Of a stretch of 64,000 bases of DNA, positions 46,364 through 53,848 are shown piece after piece; position 1 is the stretch's first letter, and the number at the start of each line of letters is the position of its first letter. The DNA is from JBICIG01 sp043101605 (GTDB taxonomy: Bacteria > Planctomycetota > Phycisphaerae > Phycisphaerales > UBA1924): assembly GCA_043101605.1 (NCBI GenBank), contig JBICIG010000017.1, forward strand, positions 7,151-71,150. The letters are read 5' to 3'. The translations under genes and the position numbers were made by a program. A model generated the notes under the pieces. It was not told where the DNA came from, searched no databases, and saw only the letters and a program-made list of their open reading frames with translations.

Positions 46364-47983
46364 TCAGCCCCGCGGCGCTCGCCCGCCCGCCTCGGCAAGA
46401 TCCCGGTCGACGCCCTCGAGTCTCGCCTGTCCCGTCTTGTCGGCGAGGCTGACGACGACCGCGACGAGGCCCGAGACGAGGAACGCCGGGAGCATGACAT
46501 CGAGCGCCCCGAGGTAGCCCGGGCCGGCGTCGAAGCCGACGGCGGCCATCAGAGGCGGGGCGGCGAACTTGAAGAAGGGCACGCTGACGAAGCCCGCGAC
46601 CATCGCGCACTTGGCGCCGAGGCTCGTGAGCTTCGACCAGAACAGGCTCAGGATGATCGTGGGGCAGAAGGTCGCGGCGATGCCGGACCACCCGAAGATG
46701 ATCGTCCAGAAGATGCCCTGGTCTTTGTCGTAGAGCATGATGCCCACGCCCAGCACGAACGCGACGATCGCCAGGATCAGCGTGAGACGGCGGCTGGCGC
46801 CCATGAGTTGCCGGTCGGACATGTCCGGGTGGCGGGTCTTCTGCCAGTAGTCGCGCACCGCGGCGCTGGACGCGACGACCAGCAGCGAGTCGATGGTCGA
46901 CATGATCGCGCTGAGCACCATCGCGATGAACAGCCCGGTAAAGAACGCCGGCAGCAGTGTCTCGCTCATGAAGGGCAGGATGCTTTCCTTGACGAGCGTG
47001 ACATCCATGCCCGTCTCGCTCCCGAGATCGCCCGGGGTGAACAGGGCGCGACCGATGATGCCCACCAGCACCGCGCCCGAATCGGCGAGGATCGTCCAGA
47101 CGAGCGCCACGCCGGCGCCCGGGAGCAGTTCCTTCTCCGACCGCAGCGAGATGAAGCGCACGAAGACCTGCGGCGAGCCCAGGAACCCGAGACCGATCGC
47201 GCAGAACCCCAGGATGGTGAAGATCGTCATGGGCGTCCACCCGCCGGTGGACGGAGCGGCGGCGCCGGTCTCGGGATCGACCGGGCCGGGCCCGTGCAGG
47301 GTGAGCAGGTGCGGGTCGATGTTGCGGAGCGTCTCGACGATGCTCAGGTCGCCCGTGAAGTGGAAGAAGCCGATCAGCGGCAGCGCGACGAGCCCGAGCC
47401 CCATCAGGGAGCCCTGAAAGACATCCGACCAGACGACCGCGGTGAACCCGCCCTGGGTGATGTAGAAAAGCACGACGAGGAAGCCGATGGTGGCGCCGAG
47501 GTAGTGGTTCCAGCCGAGAAAGTCGAAGAACGCGCCGCCCGCGGCGTGGACCTGGGCCGCGGCGTAGATCGGCACGAAGATCACCAGCGCGCCCGCGGCG
47601 ATCAGGCGGAGCCAGTGCCCCGAATCGCGGAAGCGAGCTTCGAGGTAGTCGGGCACCGTGATCGAGTCGTACTTGTCGGTCAGGCGCTTGAAGCGCCGGG
47701 CGAGCAGCAGCCAGGCACCTGCGACGCCCAGGACCTCGCCCAGGACGACCCAGAACGCCTGCACACCCACGGCGTAGCCCATGCCGGTGAGCCCGAGGAG
47801 CAGCCACGCCGACTCGCCCGTGGCGCGCGCCGAGAACGCGACATTGATGAACCCGAGGCGTTTGCCGCTGGCGAAGTAGTCGCGGATGTCGCGCATCCGC
47901 TTGGAGGCGAGGTAGCCGATCAGCAGCAGGATGCCGCAATAGAGAACGACCGCGAGGAGCTTGAGCAGGCTCTCGGTGTCGAT
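46364..47983 (-). CDS. Sodium:solute symporter (SSS family, PutP-like); non-standard start proposed
   Basis: Na+-coupled uptake protein with about 13 helices. The first conventional start, ATG 47896 (MRDIRDYFASGKRLG), lies after the place where helix 1 should be. The frame stays open upstream and encodes ESLLKLLAVVLYCGILLLIG, a good helix 1, but has no ATG, GTG or TTG before the stop near 48035. A GGGAGG site lies 6 bases before ATC 47983, so ATC is the proposed start; CTG 47968 is an alternative. Core blocks ATGESAWLLLGLTGMGYAVG, WNHYLGATIG, a GGFTAVVWSDVFQG segment and AIMSTIDSLLVVASSA match SSS transporters. The substrate (proline, acetate or other) is unknown. Confidence 0.85.
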   Translation of the reverse strand: MDTESLLKLLAVVLYCGILLLIGYLASKRMRDIRDYFASGKRLGFINVAFSARATGESAWLLLGLTGMGYAVGVQAFWVVLGEVLGVAGAWLLLARRFKRLTDKYDSITVPDYLEARFRDSGHWLRLIAAGALVIFVPIYAAAQVHAAGGAFFDFLGWNHYLGATIGFLVVLFYITQGGFTAVVWSDVFQGSLMGLGLVALPLIGFFHFTGDLSIVETLRNIDPHLLTLHGPGPVDPETGAAAPSTGGWTPMTIFTILGFCAIGLGFLGSPQVFVRFISLRSEKELLPGAGVALVWTILADSGAVLVGIIGRALFTPGDLGSETGMDVTLVKESILPFMSETLLPAFFTGLFIAMVLSAIMSTIDSLLVVASSAAVRDYWQKTRHPDMSDRQLMGASRRLTLILAIVAFVLGVGIMLYDKDQGIFWTIIFGWSGIAATFCPTIILSLFWSKLTSLGAKCAMVAGFVSVPFFKFAAPPLMAAVGFDAGPGYLGALDVMLPAFLVSGLVAVVVSLADKTGQARLEGVDRDLAEAGGRAPRG

Positions 47984-48082
47984 GACGCACCTCCCGTGGG
48001 CTGGTCGTCGCTTCGGATCAGAGAAGCGGCGAGCCTAGCCGAAACGCGTGATGCGTGCGCGCGGCGGGTTTTTTGCGAAAAC

Positions 48083-49069
48083 TCAGCCGCGCGGATGGAA
48101 CTTCTTGTGCGTGCTCTTGAGGTGCGAGCGGTCGACATGCGTGTAGACCTGTGTCGTGCCGATGTCGGCGTGTCCGAGCAGGTCCTGCACGATGCGCAGA
48201 TCCGCGCCGCCGATGAGCAGGTGCGTCGCGAAGCTGTGGCGCAGGGCGTGCGGATGGACCTTGCTCAGGCCCGCGCTCTTCGCGTGCTTCGTGACGATCT
48301 GCCACACCGCGACGCGCTCGATCGGACGGCCCGTGCGGGACAGGAAGACGCGTCCCTTGTCGCGCCCGTCGGGGCGGAGGAGAAGCGGGCGGCAGTCGCT
48401 GAGGTAGACGCGGAGCGCTTCGAGCGCCGGCGTGCCGATGGGCACCAGCCGCTGCTTGTCGCCCTTGCCCGTGACGCGAAGGGTTCCGATCTTCAGTTCG
48501 ACATCCGAGAGCCCGATGGCGCCGACCTCGCTGGCGCGGAGCCCGGAGGCGTACATGAGCTCGAGCATGGCGCGGTCACGCCGCCACAGCGGGAGCGGGG
48601 GGGGCTTGCCCTCGATGAACGCCTCGGGTTTGGGCGCTTCGAGCAGCTTGCGCATCTGCGCGGGGCTGAGGACATGGGGCAGCTTCTTCCAGCGAGCGGG
48701 CTGGTCGAGGAAGTCGGCCGGGTTGTCCTCACGCCGACGCGTCGCGAGCATCCAGCGGCAGAGGACGCGGATGGTCGCGATGTGCCGGGCGACGGTCGTC
48801 CCCGCCAGTTCGCGGTCACGCCGCAGCGACAGCACATGCTCGGCCAGGAGCTGGGGCGTCAGGTCGGCGATGCGGCGGGCGCCGGCTTCGGCGGCGTCCA
48901 GCAGCAGGTCCCGCAGGTCGCGGGCGTACGCCTCGAGCGTCGCCTTGCTCAGCCCGCACTCAACGCGGAGGAAGATCGCAAAGTCGCGGCGGAGGTCGTC
49001 GAGTTCCGGCCCCCACACGGGGAACCCGTGGTCGTCGGTGGTCGGGTCGTTGGGCGAGGGGCGCGGCAT
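48083..49069 (-). CDS. xerD: Tyrosine recombinase XerC/XerD
   Basis: Site-specific recombinase that resolves chromosome dimers at dif. The 328 residues contain an N-terminal SAM-like core-binding domain (FLRVECGLSKATLEAYARDL) and the catalytic set: Arg in ASGLRASEVGA, Lys in GKGDKQR, HALRHSF (His and Arg), LGHADIGTTQVYTHV (His and nucleophile Tyr). Length and the LSPAQMRKLLEAP segment resemble XerD/XerC rather than phage integrases. ATG 49069 gives a normal N-terminus; the longer frame is Arg/Pro-rich. There are no adjacent integron or phage genes. No dif-like site was recognised. Confidence 0.9.
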   Translation of the reverse strand: MPRPSPNDPTTDDHGFPVWGPELDDLRRDFAIFLRVECGLSKATLEAYARDLRDLLLDAAEAGARRIADLTPQLLAEHVLSLRRDRELAGTTVARHIATIRVLCRWMLATRRREDNPADFLDQPARWKKLPHVLSPAQMRKLLEAPKPEAFIEGKPPPLPLWRRDRAMLELMYASGLRASEVGAIGLSDVELKIGTLRVTGKGDKQRLVPIGTPALEALRVYLSDCRPLLLRPDGRDKGRVFLSRTGRPIERVAVWQIVTKHAKSAGLSKVHPHALRHSFATHLLIGGADLRIVQDLLGHADIGTTQVYTHVDRSHLKSTHKKFHPRG

Positions 49070-49151
49070 GCTGCTGGTCTGATCGTCCGGACGGACGCGG
49101 GTTCCGCAACGATTGGGGTCGAGGAGGCTTGGTCGACGCGCGGCGGACGCA

Positions 49152-49186
49152 GAAAGACACCGCCCCGACTCAGAGAGCCGGGGCGG
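49152..49186 (-). terminator. Terminator of flagellin A
   Basis: Stem CCGCCCCG (49160-49167) with CGGGGCGG (49179-49186) and an 11-base loop, followed on the minus strand by TGTCTTTCTGCG. It lies about 40 bases beyond the flagellin A stop at 49227. Confidence 0.75.
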
Positions 49187-49226
49187 CGGTTGCATCAAGC
49201 GGGGGCCCCCGGTTGGGAGCCGGGCC

Positions 49227-50765
49227 TTAGCCGAGGAGCTGGAGGACGCTCTGCGGCTGGGCGTTGGCCTGGGCCAGGATGTTGGTCGAGGCCGAGGTCA
49301 GGATCTGCGAGCGGGTCAGCTCGGCGGTCTCGGAAGCGAAGTCCGCGTCGCGGATCACGCTCTGGGCGGCGGCCGAGTTCTCGACCGCGATGCCGAGGCT
49401 GCGGACGGTCGCCTGGATGGTGTTCTTCTGGAAGGCACCGAGGCGGCCGCGGAGACCAGAGACATCGGCGATGGCCTGGCTCACCACCTTCTGGGCGGTC
49501 TCGAGGTCGCCGTCGACCACATTGAGGCCCTTGCCCGAGCCGAGGTCGCTGAGGTAGAAGAACGAGCCGGCGCTGTCGGCGTCCTCGGACTTGCCGAGCT
49601 TGCGGGCGGCGACATCGCCGATGCCGAGCGAGACCTTGCCGGCGATGTCGACCTTGGCGCCGAGCTGGAAGCTGGCCCCGCCGCCGTTGATGTTGAAGGC
49701 GGTGATGGAACCGAGCGACTGCGAGGCGCCTTCGGTCAGGGTGAGGCTGACATCGAGGACATCGCTGTTGACGCGGATGGTGCGACCGTTGCTGGTCGCG
49801 GCGGTGCCGTTGATGTTGGCGCCGAGGTTCTGGCCCGAGTCGCGGACGCCGTTGCTGGCGGCGGCGAAGGTCGAGGTGGCCGAGCCCTGGAGGGTGCTCG
49901 CGTCGCCGTCCTCGAACTTGTAGATGCCGCCACCCTGGGCGTTGCCCTCGTTGACGACCTTGACGCTCACGAACTGGCTGGAGCCGAACTCGCTGCTGAG
50001 CAGGCTGACGCCGTTGGTGTCGGCCGACGCGGTGACGCCGGTGACATCGCTGAAGGTGTTGATCGCCGCGGCGATGTCGGCGTTGCTGGTGCCCGAGCTG
50101 AAGCTCAGCTCGCGGCTGCCCAGGGCGCCGGAGATCTCGATGGTGAACGCCGAGTTGGCGCCGTCGGCAGCGCCGGCGCCGCCGGTGTCCAGGTTCGCGC
50201 CGCCGAAGTCGAGGTAGAGCTGACCCTTCTGGGCCGACTGGGTGACGATGACATCGACATCAAGCGAGTCGCCGGTGAACTTGGCGCCGTTGATGCTGAA
50301 GTCAGAGACGCTGGTCGAGACGCCCGAGGCCTGGAAGTCGAAGTTGCCGTTGAGCAGCTTGATGCCCTGGAAGCTGGTGTTCCCGGCGATGCGGTCGATG
50401 GTCTGGATGAGCGAGTCGATCTGGAGCTGGTTGGCTTCCTTCTCCTCGTTGCTCAGACCGGCCTGGCTGGCGGTCGAGGTGAGCAGGCCCTGGAGCTCGA
50501 CGAGGAGGTTCGAGGCCTCCTGCAGACCGCCCTCGGCGATGTTCACGACCTGGTCGGCGCGCTCGGCGTTGGCGATCGCGTCGTTTGTCGCGGTTATGTC
50601 CGAACTAAGGTTCTCAGAAGCGATAAGGCCCGCGGGATCGTACTTGCCGAGGTTGATGCGAAGACCCGAGCTCAGACGCTCCAGCGTGCGGTTCAGGTTG
50701 AAGTTGTTGTTCCCAAGAACCCGCTGGGCGATGAGCGACTGCACATTCGTATTGATCCGACTCAT
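49227..50765 (-). CDS. fliC: Flagellin A
   Basis: Filament protein of 512 residues. Conserved D0/D1 ends are clear: MSRINTNVQSLIAQRVL and LSSGLRINLGKYDPAGLIAS at the N-terminus, and DADFASETAELTRSQIL followed by NILAQANAQPQSVLQLL at the C-terminus. The middle (about 170-400) is variable and rich in Gly, Ser and Thr. It has a secreted-protein composition without a signal peptide, as expected for flagellar type III export. The leader carries CACGGAGGA over the ribosome-binding site, shared with flagellin B. A sigma-28-like element lies about 190 bases upstream, and it ends at its own terminator. Confidence 0.95.
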   Translation of the reverse strand: MSRINTNVQSLIAQRVLGNNNFNLNRTLERLSSGLRINLGKYDPAGLIASENLSSDITATNDAIANAERADQVVNIAEGGLQEASNLLVELQGLLTSTASQAGLSNEEKEANQLQIDSLIQTIDRIAGNTSFQGIKLLNGNFDFQASGVSTSVSDFSINGAKFTGDSLDVDVIVTQSAQKGQLYLDFGGANLDTGGAGAADGANSAFTIEISGALGSRELSFSSGTSNADIAAAINTFSDVTGVTASADTNGVSLLSSEFGSSQFVSVKVVNEGNAQGGGIYKFEDGDASTLQGSATSTFAAASNGVRDSGQNLGANINGTAATSNGRTIRVNSDVLDVSLTLTEGASQSLGSITAFNINGGGASFQLGAKVDIAGKVSLGIGDVAARKLGKSEDADSAGSFFYLSDLGSGKGLNVVDGDLETAQKVVSQAIADVSGLRGRLGAFQKNTIQATVRSLGIAVENSAAAQSVIRDADFASETAELTRSQILTSASTNILAQANAQPQSVLQLLG

Positions 50766-50769
50766 GGCG

Positions 50770-50778
50770 TCCTCCGTG
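50770..50778 (-). promoter_or_regulatory. Possible CsrA site over the flagellin A ribosome-binding site
   Basis: CACGGAGGA on the minus strand, 4 bases before the ATG. It matches the CA-GGA-G core of CsrA targets and covers the Shine-Dalgarno sequence. The same 9-mer precedes flagellin B, although the bases on either side differ. Confidence 0.5.
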
Positions 50779-50952
50779 AACAGCTCTGGACGGCCGAGTG
50801 CCCGGTCGCGTCCGCGTGCGTGCTGTGCGGCCCTACTCGGCCTTTCCGTTTCCCGATCGCCGTCCACGACGCGTGGGCGGCTCGCCCGACCCGGATCCGT
50901 CCGGTGCCCGGCTTGATGCGTGCCCGTTCACCTCGCGGCGACGAGCGTCGGA

Positions 50953-50981
50953 TCAATCGGCGGGCGCTGAACCCGGGTTGA
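50953..50981 (-). promoter_or_regulatory. Possible sigma-28 promoter of flagellin A
   Basis: On the minus strand TCAA is followed after 16 bases by GCCGATTGA, compared with the sigma-28 (FliA) pattern TAAA-N15-GCCGATAA. It is 188 bases from the ATG. The -10 match is good, the -35 partial; no sigma factor gene is in the window. Confidence 0.35.
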
Positions 50982-51035
50982 GTCACCGACCCCGAAAACG
51001 CCCTCGTTTGCCCGGGGCTCCCAGGCGGTGCGCAC

Positions 51036-51066
51036 GAAAACGCCCCGGATCAGGGATCCGGGGCGT
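51036..51066 (-). terminator. Terminator of flagellin B
   Basis: A perfect 12-base stem (51040-51051 with 51055-51066) and a 3-base loop. Read on the minus strand it is followed by TTTCGTGCG. It lies 33 bases beyond the flagellin B stop. Confidence 0.85.
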
Positions 51067-51098
51067 CGGGAGTGGGGCCCTTGTTGGGGGATACCGGA

Positions 51099-52649
51099 CT
51101 AGCCGAGCAGCTGGAGGACCTGCTGCGACTGCTGGTTGGCCAGGGTCAGCACGCTCGTCCCGGCGCTGGTCAGGATCTGGGCGCGGGTGAGCTGGCTGGT
51201 CTCGAACGCGAAGTCCGCGTCCCGGATCTGCGAGACGGACGCGTTGAGGTTCTCGAACGCCGACTGCAGCGAGCGGGTGTTGGTCTCGAGCACATTCCGC
51301 TCGAACGCCCCGAGACGCCCCCGCAGGATCGCGACCTCGTCGATCGCCTGCTCGAGGATCTCGCTGGCGGCCTCGAAGTTGCCCCGCGACACGCTCGACC
51401 GGACGCTGTTGGCTTCGCCCGTTCGCAGCGAGCTGAGGAACTGGAGCTCCCCGCTCTGGAGCGACGCCCCGAGGTTGGACGCCGCGACGGACTGGATCCC
51501 GATCCCGACCTGCTGGAGCGGGGTCACCTCCGGGCCGAGCTGGAAGAGCGCGCCGCCCCCGACGATGTTGAAGGTCGTCGGCGTGGCGCCGGGCCGAGTC
51601 GCGAACCCCTCGTTGAGGGTGAGGTCGACGCTCAGCGTCGTGGAGTTGACCGTGATGTCCAGCCCGTCGCCGTTGGCGAGAATCCCGTTGACCAGCGCGG
51701 TGACATCCTGTCCGCGGTCGCGCGACACCCCGGCTTCGAGCGCGGTGCTCGACCAGTCGAACGGATCGGGGATGGGCGTGCCCTCGGCGAGCTTGAAGAG
51801 CGACCACTCGGTCGCGGTGCCGTCGAGCGGCTGGTCGATGCGTTCGACCGAGACGAACTCGTCGCTGCCGTACCCGGTGGTCTTGAAGACGACGCCCGAG
51901 TTCGCGTTCCCGTTGATCAGCTCGGCCTCGACGCCCGTGACATCGCGGACGGCGTTGACGGCCTGCACGACCGAGTCGAGCGTGGTGCCGCTGGCGAAGC
52001 TGAGGGTCGTGACGCCCTTGGCGCCGGCGATCTCGATGGTGACGCTCGAGGCGATCTGCCCGGCGGTGGGGTTGATGTTCCCGTTGAGGAAGAGCTGCCC
52101 GGTCTGGGCCGAGGCGAGGACATCGACCTCGACATCGACGCCGGTCGCGTCGGCGGGGAAGCTGGCGCTGCGGACGAGCGCATTGACGACGGCGCTGTTG
52201 GCCATGCCCGAGAGCGAGTAGTCGCGCGACCCGTCGAGCAGTTTGAGCCCGCCGAAGCTGGCGGTGTTGCTGATGCGGGTGATCGAGTCGATCGCCGAGT
52301 CGATCTGCAACTGGTTGGCGTCGCGTTCGTCCTGGGAATTGGCGCCGGTGTTGGCCGACTCGACGATGAGCGCCCGGATGGAGTTGAGCAGGTCGTTGAC
52401 CTCGGCGAGGGCGGCCTCGGTGGTCGCGATGACCGAGCTGGCCCGCTCGCCGTTCTTGATCCCCTGCGTGACGCCCTCGAGGTCCGAGCGGATGCGCTCG
52501 GAGATGATGAGCCCCGCCGGATCGTCGGCGCCGCGATTGATGCGCAACCCCGTGCTCAGCCGCTCGAGCCGCAGATTCAGCTCGTCGTTGTTCCGCGACA
52601 GCTTCGACTGCGCGAGCAGGCTGGGGACATTCGTGTTGATCCTCGCCAT
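51099..52649 (-). CDS. fliC: Flagellin B
   Basis: Second filament protein, 516 residues, paralogous to flagellin A. Ends are conserved (MARINTNVPSLLAQSKL, LSTGLRINRGADDPAGLI; C-terminal DADFAFETSQLTRAQIL, LTLANQQSQQVLQLL) while the centre differs strongly, so the two are old duplicates rather than recent copies. It could be a junction or stress variant of the filament. It follows csrA by 108 bases and may be co-transcribed with fliW and csrA; no separate promoter was recognised. The terminator directly downstream separates it from flagellin A. Confidence 0.94.
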   Translation of the reverse strand: MARINTNVPSLLAQSKLSRNNDELNLRLERLSTGLRINRGADDPAGLIISERIRSDLEGVTQGIKNGERASSVIATTEAALAEVNDLLNSIRALIVESANTGANSQDERDANQLQIDSAIDSITRISNTASFGGLKLLDGSRDYSLSGMANSAVVNALVRSASFPADATGVDVEVDVLASAQTGQLFLNGNINPTAGQIASSVTIEIAGAKGVTTLSFASGTTLDSVVQAVNAVRDVTGVEAELINGNANSGVVFKTTGYGSDEFVSVERIDQPLDGTATEWSLFKLAEGTPIPDPFDWSSTALEAGVSRDRGQDVTALVNGILANGDGLDITVNSTTLSVDLTLNEGFATRPGATPTTFNIVGGGALFQLGPEVTPLQQVGIGIQSVAASNLGASLQSGELQFLSSLRTGEANSVRSSVSRGNFEAASEILEQAIDEVAILRGRLGAFERNVLETNTRSLQSAFENLNASVSQIRDADFAFETSQLTRAQILTSAGTSVLTLANQQSQQVLQLLG

Positions 52650-52654
52650 GGCAA

Positions 52655-52663
52655 TCCTCCGTG
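52655..52663 (-). promoter_or_regulatory. Possible CsrA site over the flagellin B ribosome-binding site
   Basis: CACGGAGGA on the minus strand, 5 bases before the ATG, identical to the element before flagellin A. Because csrA and fliW lie just upstream, this supports direct translational control of both flagellins. Confidence 0.5.
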
Positions 52664-52757
52664 ATTGAGGCTGACGGCGTGCGGTTGGCCCGCGTCGCCG
52701 CCCGGATCTGCGTTCCTGATTCGTTCCGCCCGGTTCACCCCGGGCCCGATGGGTTCG

Positions 52758-53078
52758 TTACGACGCGCTCCGCTTGCTCTGATTCGCCTCCCCGTCGGTG
52801 GACACGGGCCTGGACGCGAGCCTGGAAGGCCCGGTCTTGGTTCGCTCGGGTCCCGGGCGGATGGGGCGGGTGAGCGAGGCGAGGTCCCCGTTGGCGATCC
52901 GGGCCGCCTGCTCGTTCTCGCGCCGGATCGCTTCGTACACTTCCTTGCGGTGAACCGCGATGCAAGTCGGCGCGGTGATCCCGAGGCGGACCTTGTCGCC
53001 CCGGATGTCCACGACCGTGATCTCGATCTCGTCGCCGATCATGATCGTTTCATCGCGCTGACGGGAGAGCACCAGCAT
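52758..53078 (-). CDS. csrA: Carbon storage regulator CsrA with extended C-terminus
   Basis: RNA-binding dimer that blocks translation at GGA-containing leaders. The N-terminal 60 residues are canonical: MLVLSRQRDETIMIGDEIEI, VRLGITAPTCIAVHRKEVYE, which includes the Arg and Val RNA contacts. The full 106 residues are longer than the usual 60-75; the extra part (from about 66) is Pro/Arg/Ser-rich and probably disordered. In Bacillus, FliW frees flagellin translation by binding CsrA; both partners are present here side by side. Confidence 0.95.
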   Translation of the reverse strand: MLVLSRQRDETIMIGDEIEITVVDIRGDKVRLGITAPTCIAVHRKEVYEAIRRENEQAARIANGDLASLTRPIRPGPERTKTGPSRLASRPVSTDGEANQSKRSAS

Positions 53079-53243
53079 GAGTCAGCTCCTTTGACCTTCG
53101 GGCGAGGCATCCGTGCCCCGCCGGTCTCCCGCTGTCGGCGTGGACCCGCGGCGCCGCGAACGCCCGCAGGCGACGCGCAACCGCTGAAGATCCGCTCTGT
53201 TTGCCGGGTAGAAGCGGTAGGGGTCCGGTAGAACAGCGCCGCG

Positions 53244-53702
53244 TCAGGCCGATGCCGCCCGCGACGAACGGTCCGCCACCGGCGACACCTTCACCAGCGG
53301 GTGACGGGTCGTCCAGCGCTTCTCCGCCAGCACGATCTGCTCGCCAACCCGCGTCAGCGTGTTGATCACGAGCGGGCCCTGCAGGTTCCCCGTCAGGTCG
53401 TCCTCGACCTTGTTGACGATCACGAACACCTGCGCATCTTCCAGCTTCGTCAGCTCGAGCGACCCGATCTGCTCCTGGCGGATCGGGACGGAATACTCCG
53501 GCACAAACAGCGCCGGATCCGTCACGACGAACGCCAGGTGCGGGTCGTCGAGCGACTGCAGCCAGAAGAAACACGCGTCTTCGCCCGGTTCGAGCAGGCA
53601 GTAACGCTTGCACGCCGGGAACCCGAGCAGCCCCTTCGGGAACTCGATCACGCGATCCTCCGCGATCTCGATCGTCCCGAACCGAGTGGTCCGCACTTCC
53701 AT
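53244..53702 (-). CDS. fliW: Flagellar assembly factor FliW
   Basis: Flagellin- and CsrA-binding protein that adjusts flagellin synthesis to export. The 152-residue beta-barrel has IEFPKGLLGFPACKRYCLLE, the FFWLQSLDDPHLAFVV core and the NLQGPLVINTLTRVGEQIVL block near the C-terminus. It follows flgL by 146 bases and precedes csrA by 165 bases, both on the same strand. Confidence 0.96.
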   Translation of the reverse strand: MEVRTTRFGTIEIAEDRVIEFPKGLLGFPACKRYCLLEPGEDACFFWLQSLDDPHLAFVVTDPALFVPEYSVPIRQEQIGSLELTKLEDAQVFVIVNKVEDDLTGNLQGPLVINTLTRVGEQIVLAEKRWTTRHPLVKVSPVADRSSRAASA

Positions 53703-53848
53703 GGTGCGCTCCAGTCACCGTGGCCATCCCTGACATGCATCCCCGGGGTCCCCCCGGGCGACCTCCTGTCATCGCTCGCTCCCGGCCACGGAGAGCGGCG
53801 ATTCCATCCTTGCCGAGAGCGATCCTCGCCCCCGGGTTACCAACCTTC

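Larger units (their letters stand above)
50766..51098. other. Region between flagellin A and flagellin B
   Basis: A 333-base gap carrying the leader and a possible sigma-28 promoter of flagellin A (50770-50981) and the terminator of flagellin B (51036-51066). No ORF is supported. Confidence 0.7.

Noticed and set aside
48083..49069. Integrase of a mobile element
   Set aside because: Core-gene neighbours, no flanking repeats or tRNA, and XerC/D-like length; a housekeeping recombinase is more likely. No dif site was recognised nearby, so no site is claimed.
52650..52757. Sigma-28 promoter for flagellin B
   Set aside because: No GCCGAT-like -10 was found; co-transcription with csrA is simpler.
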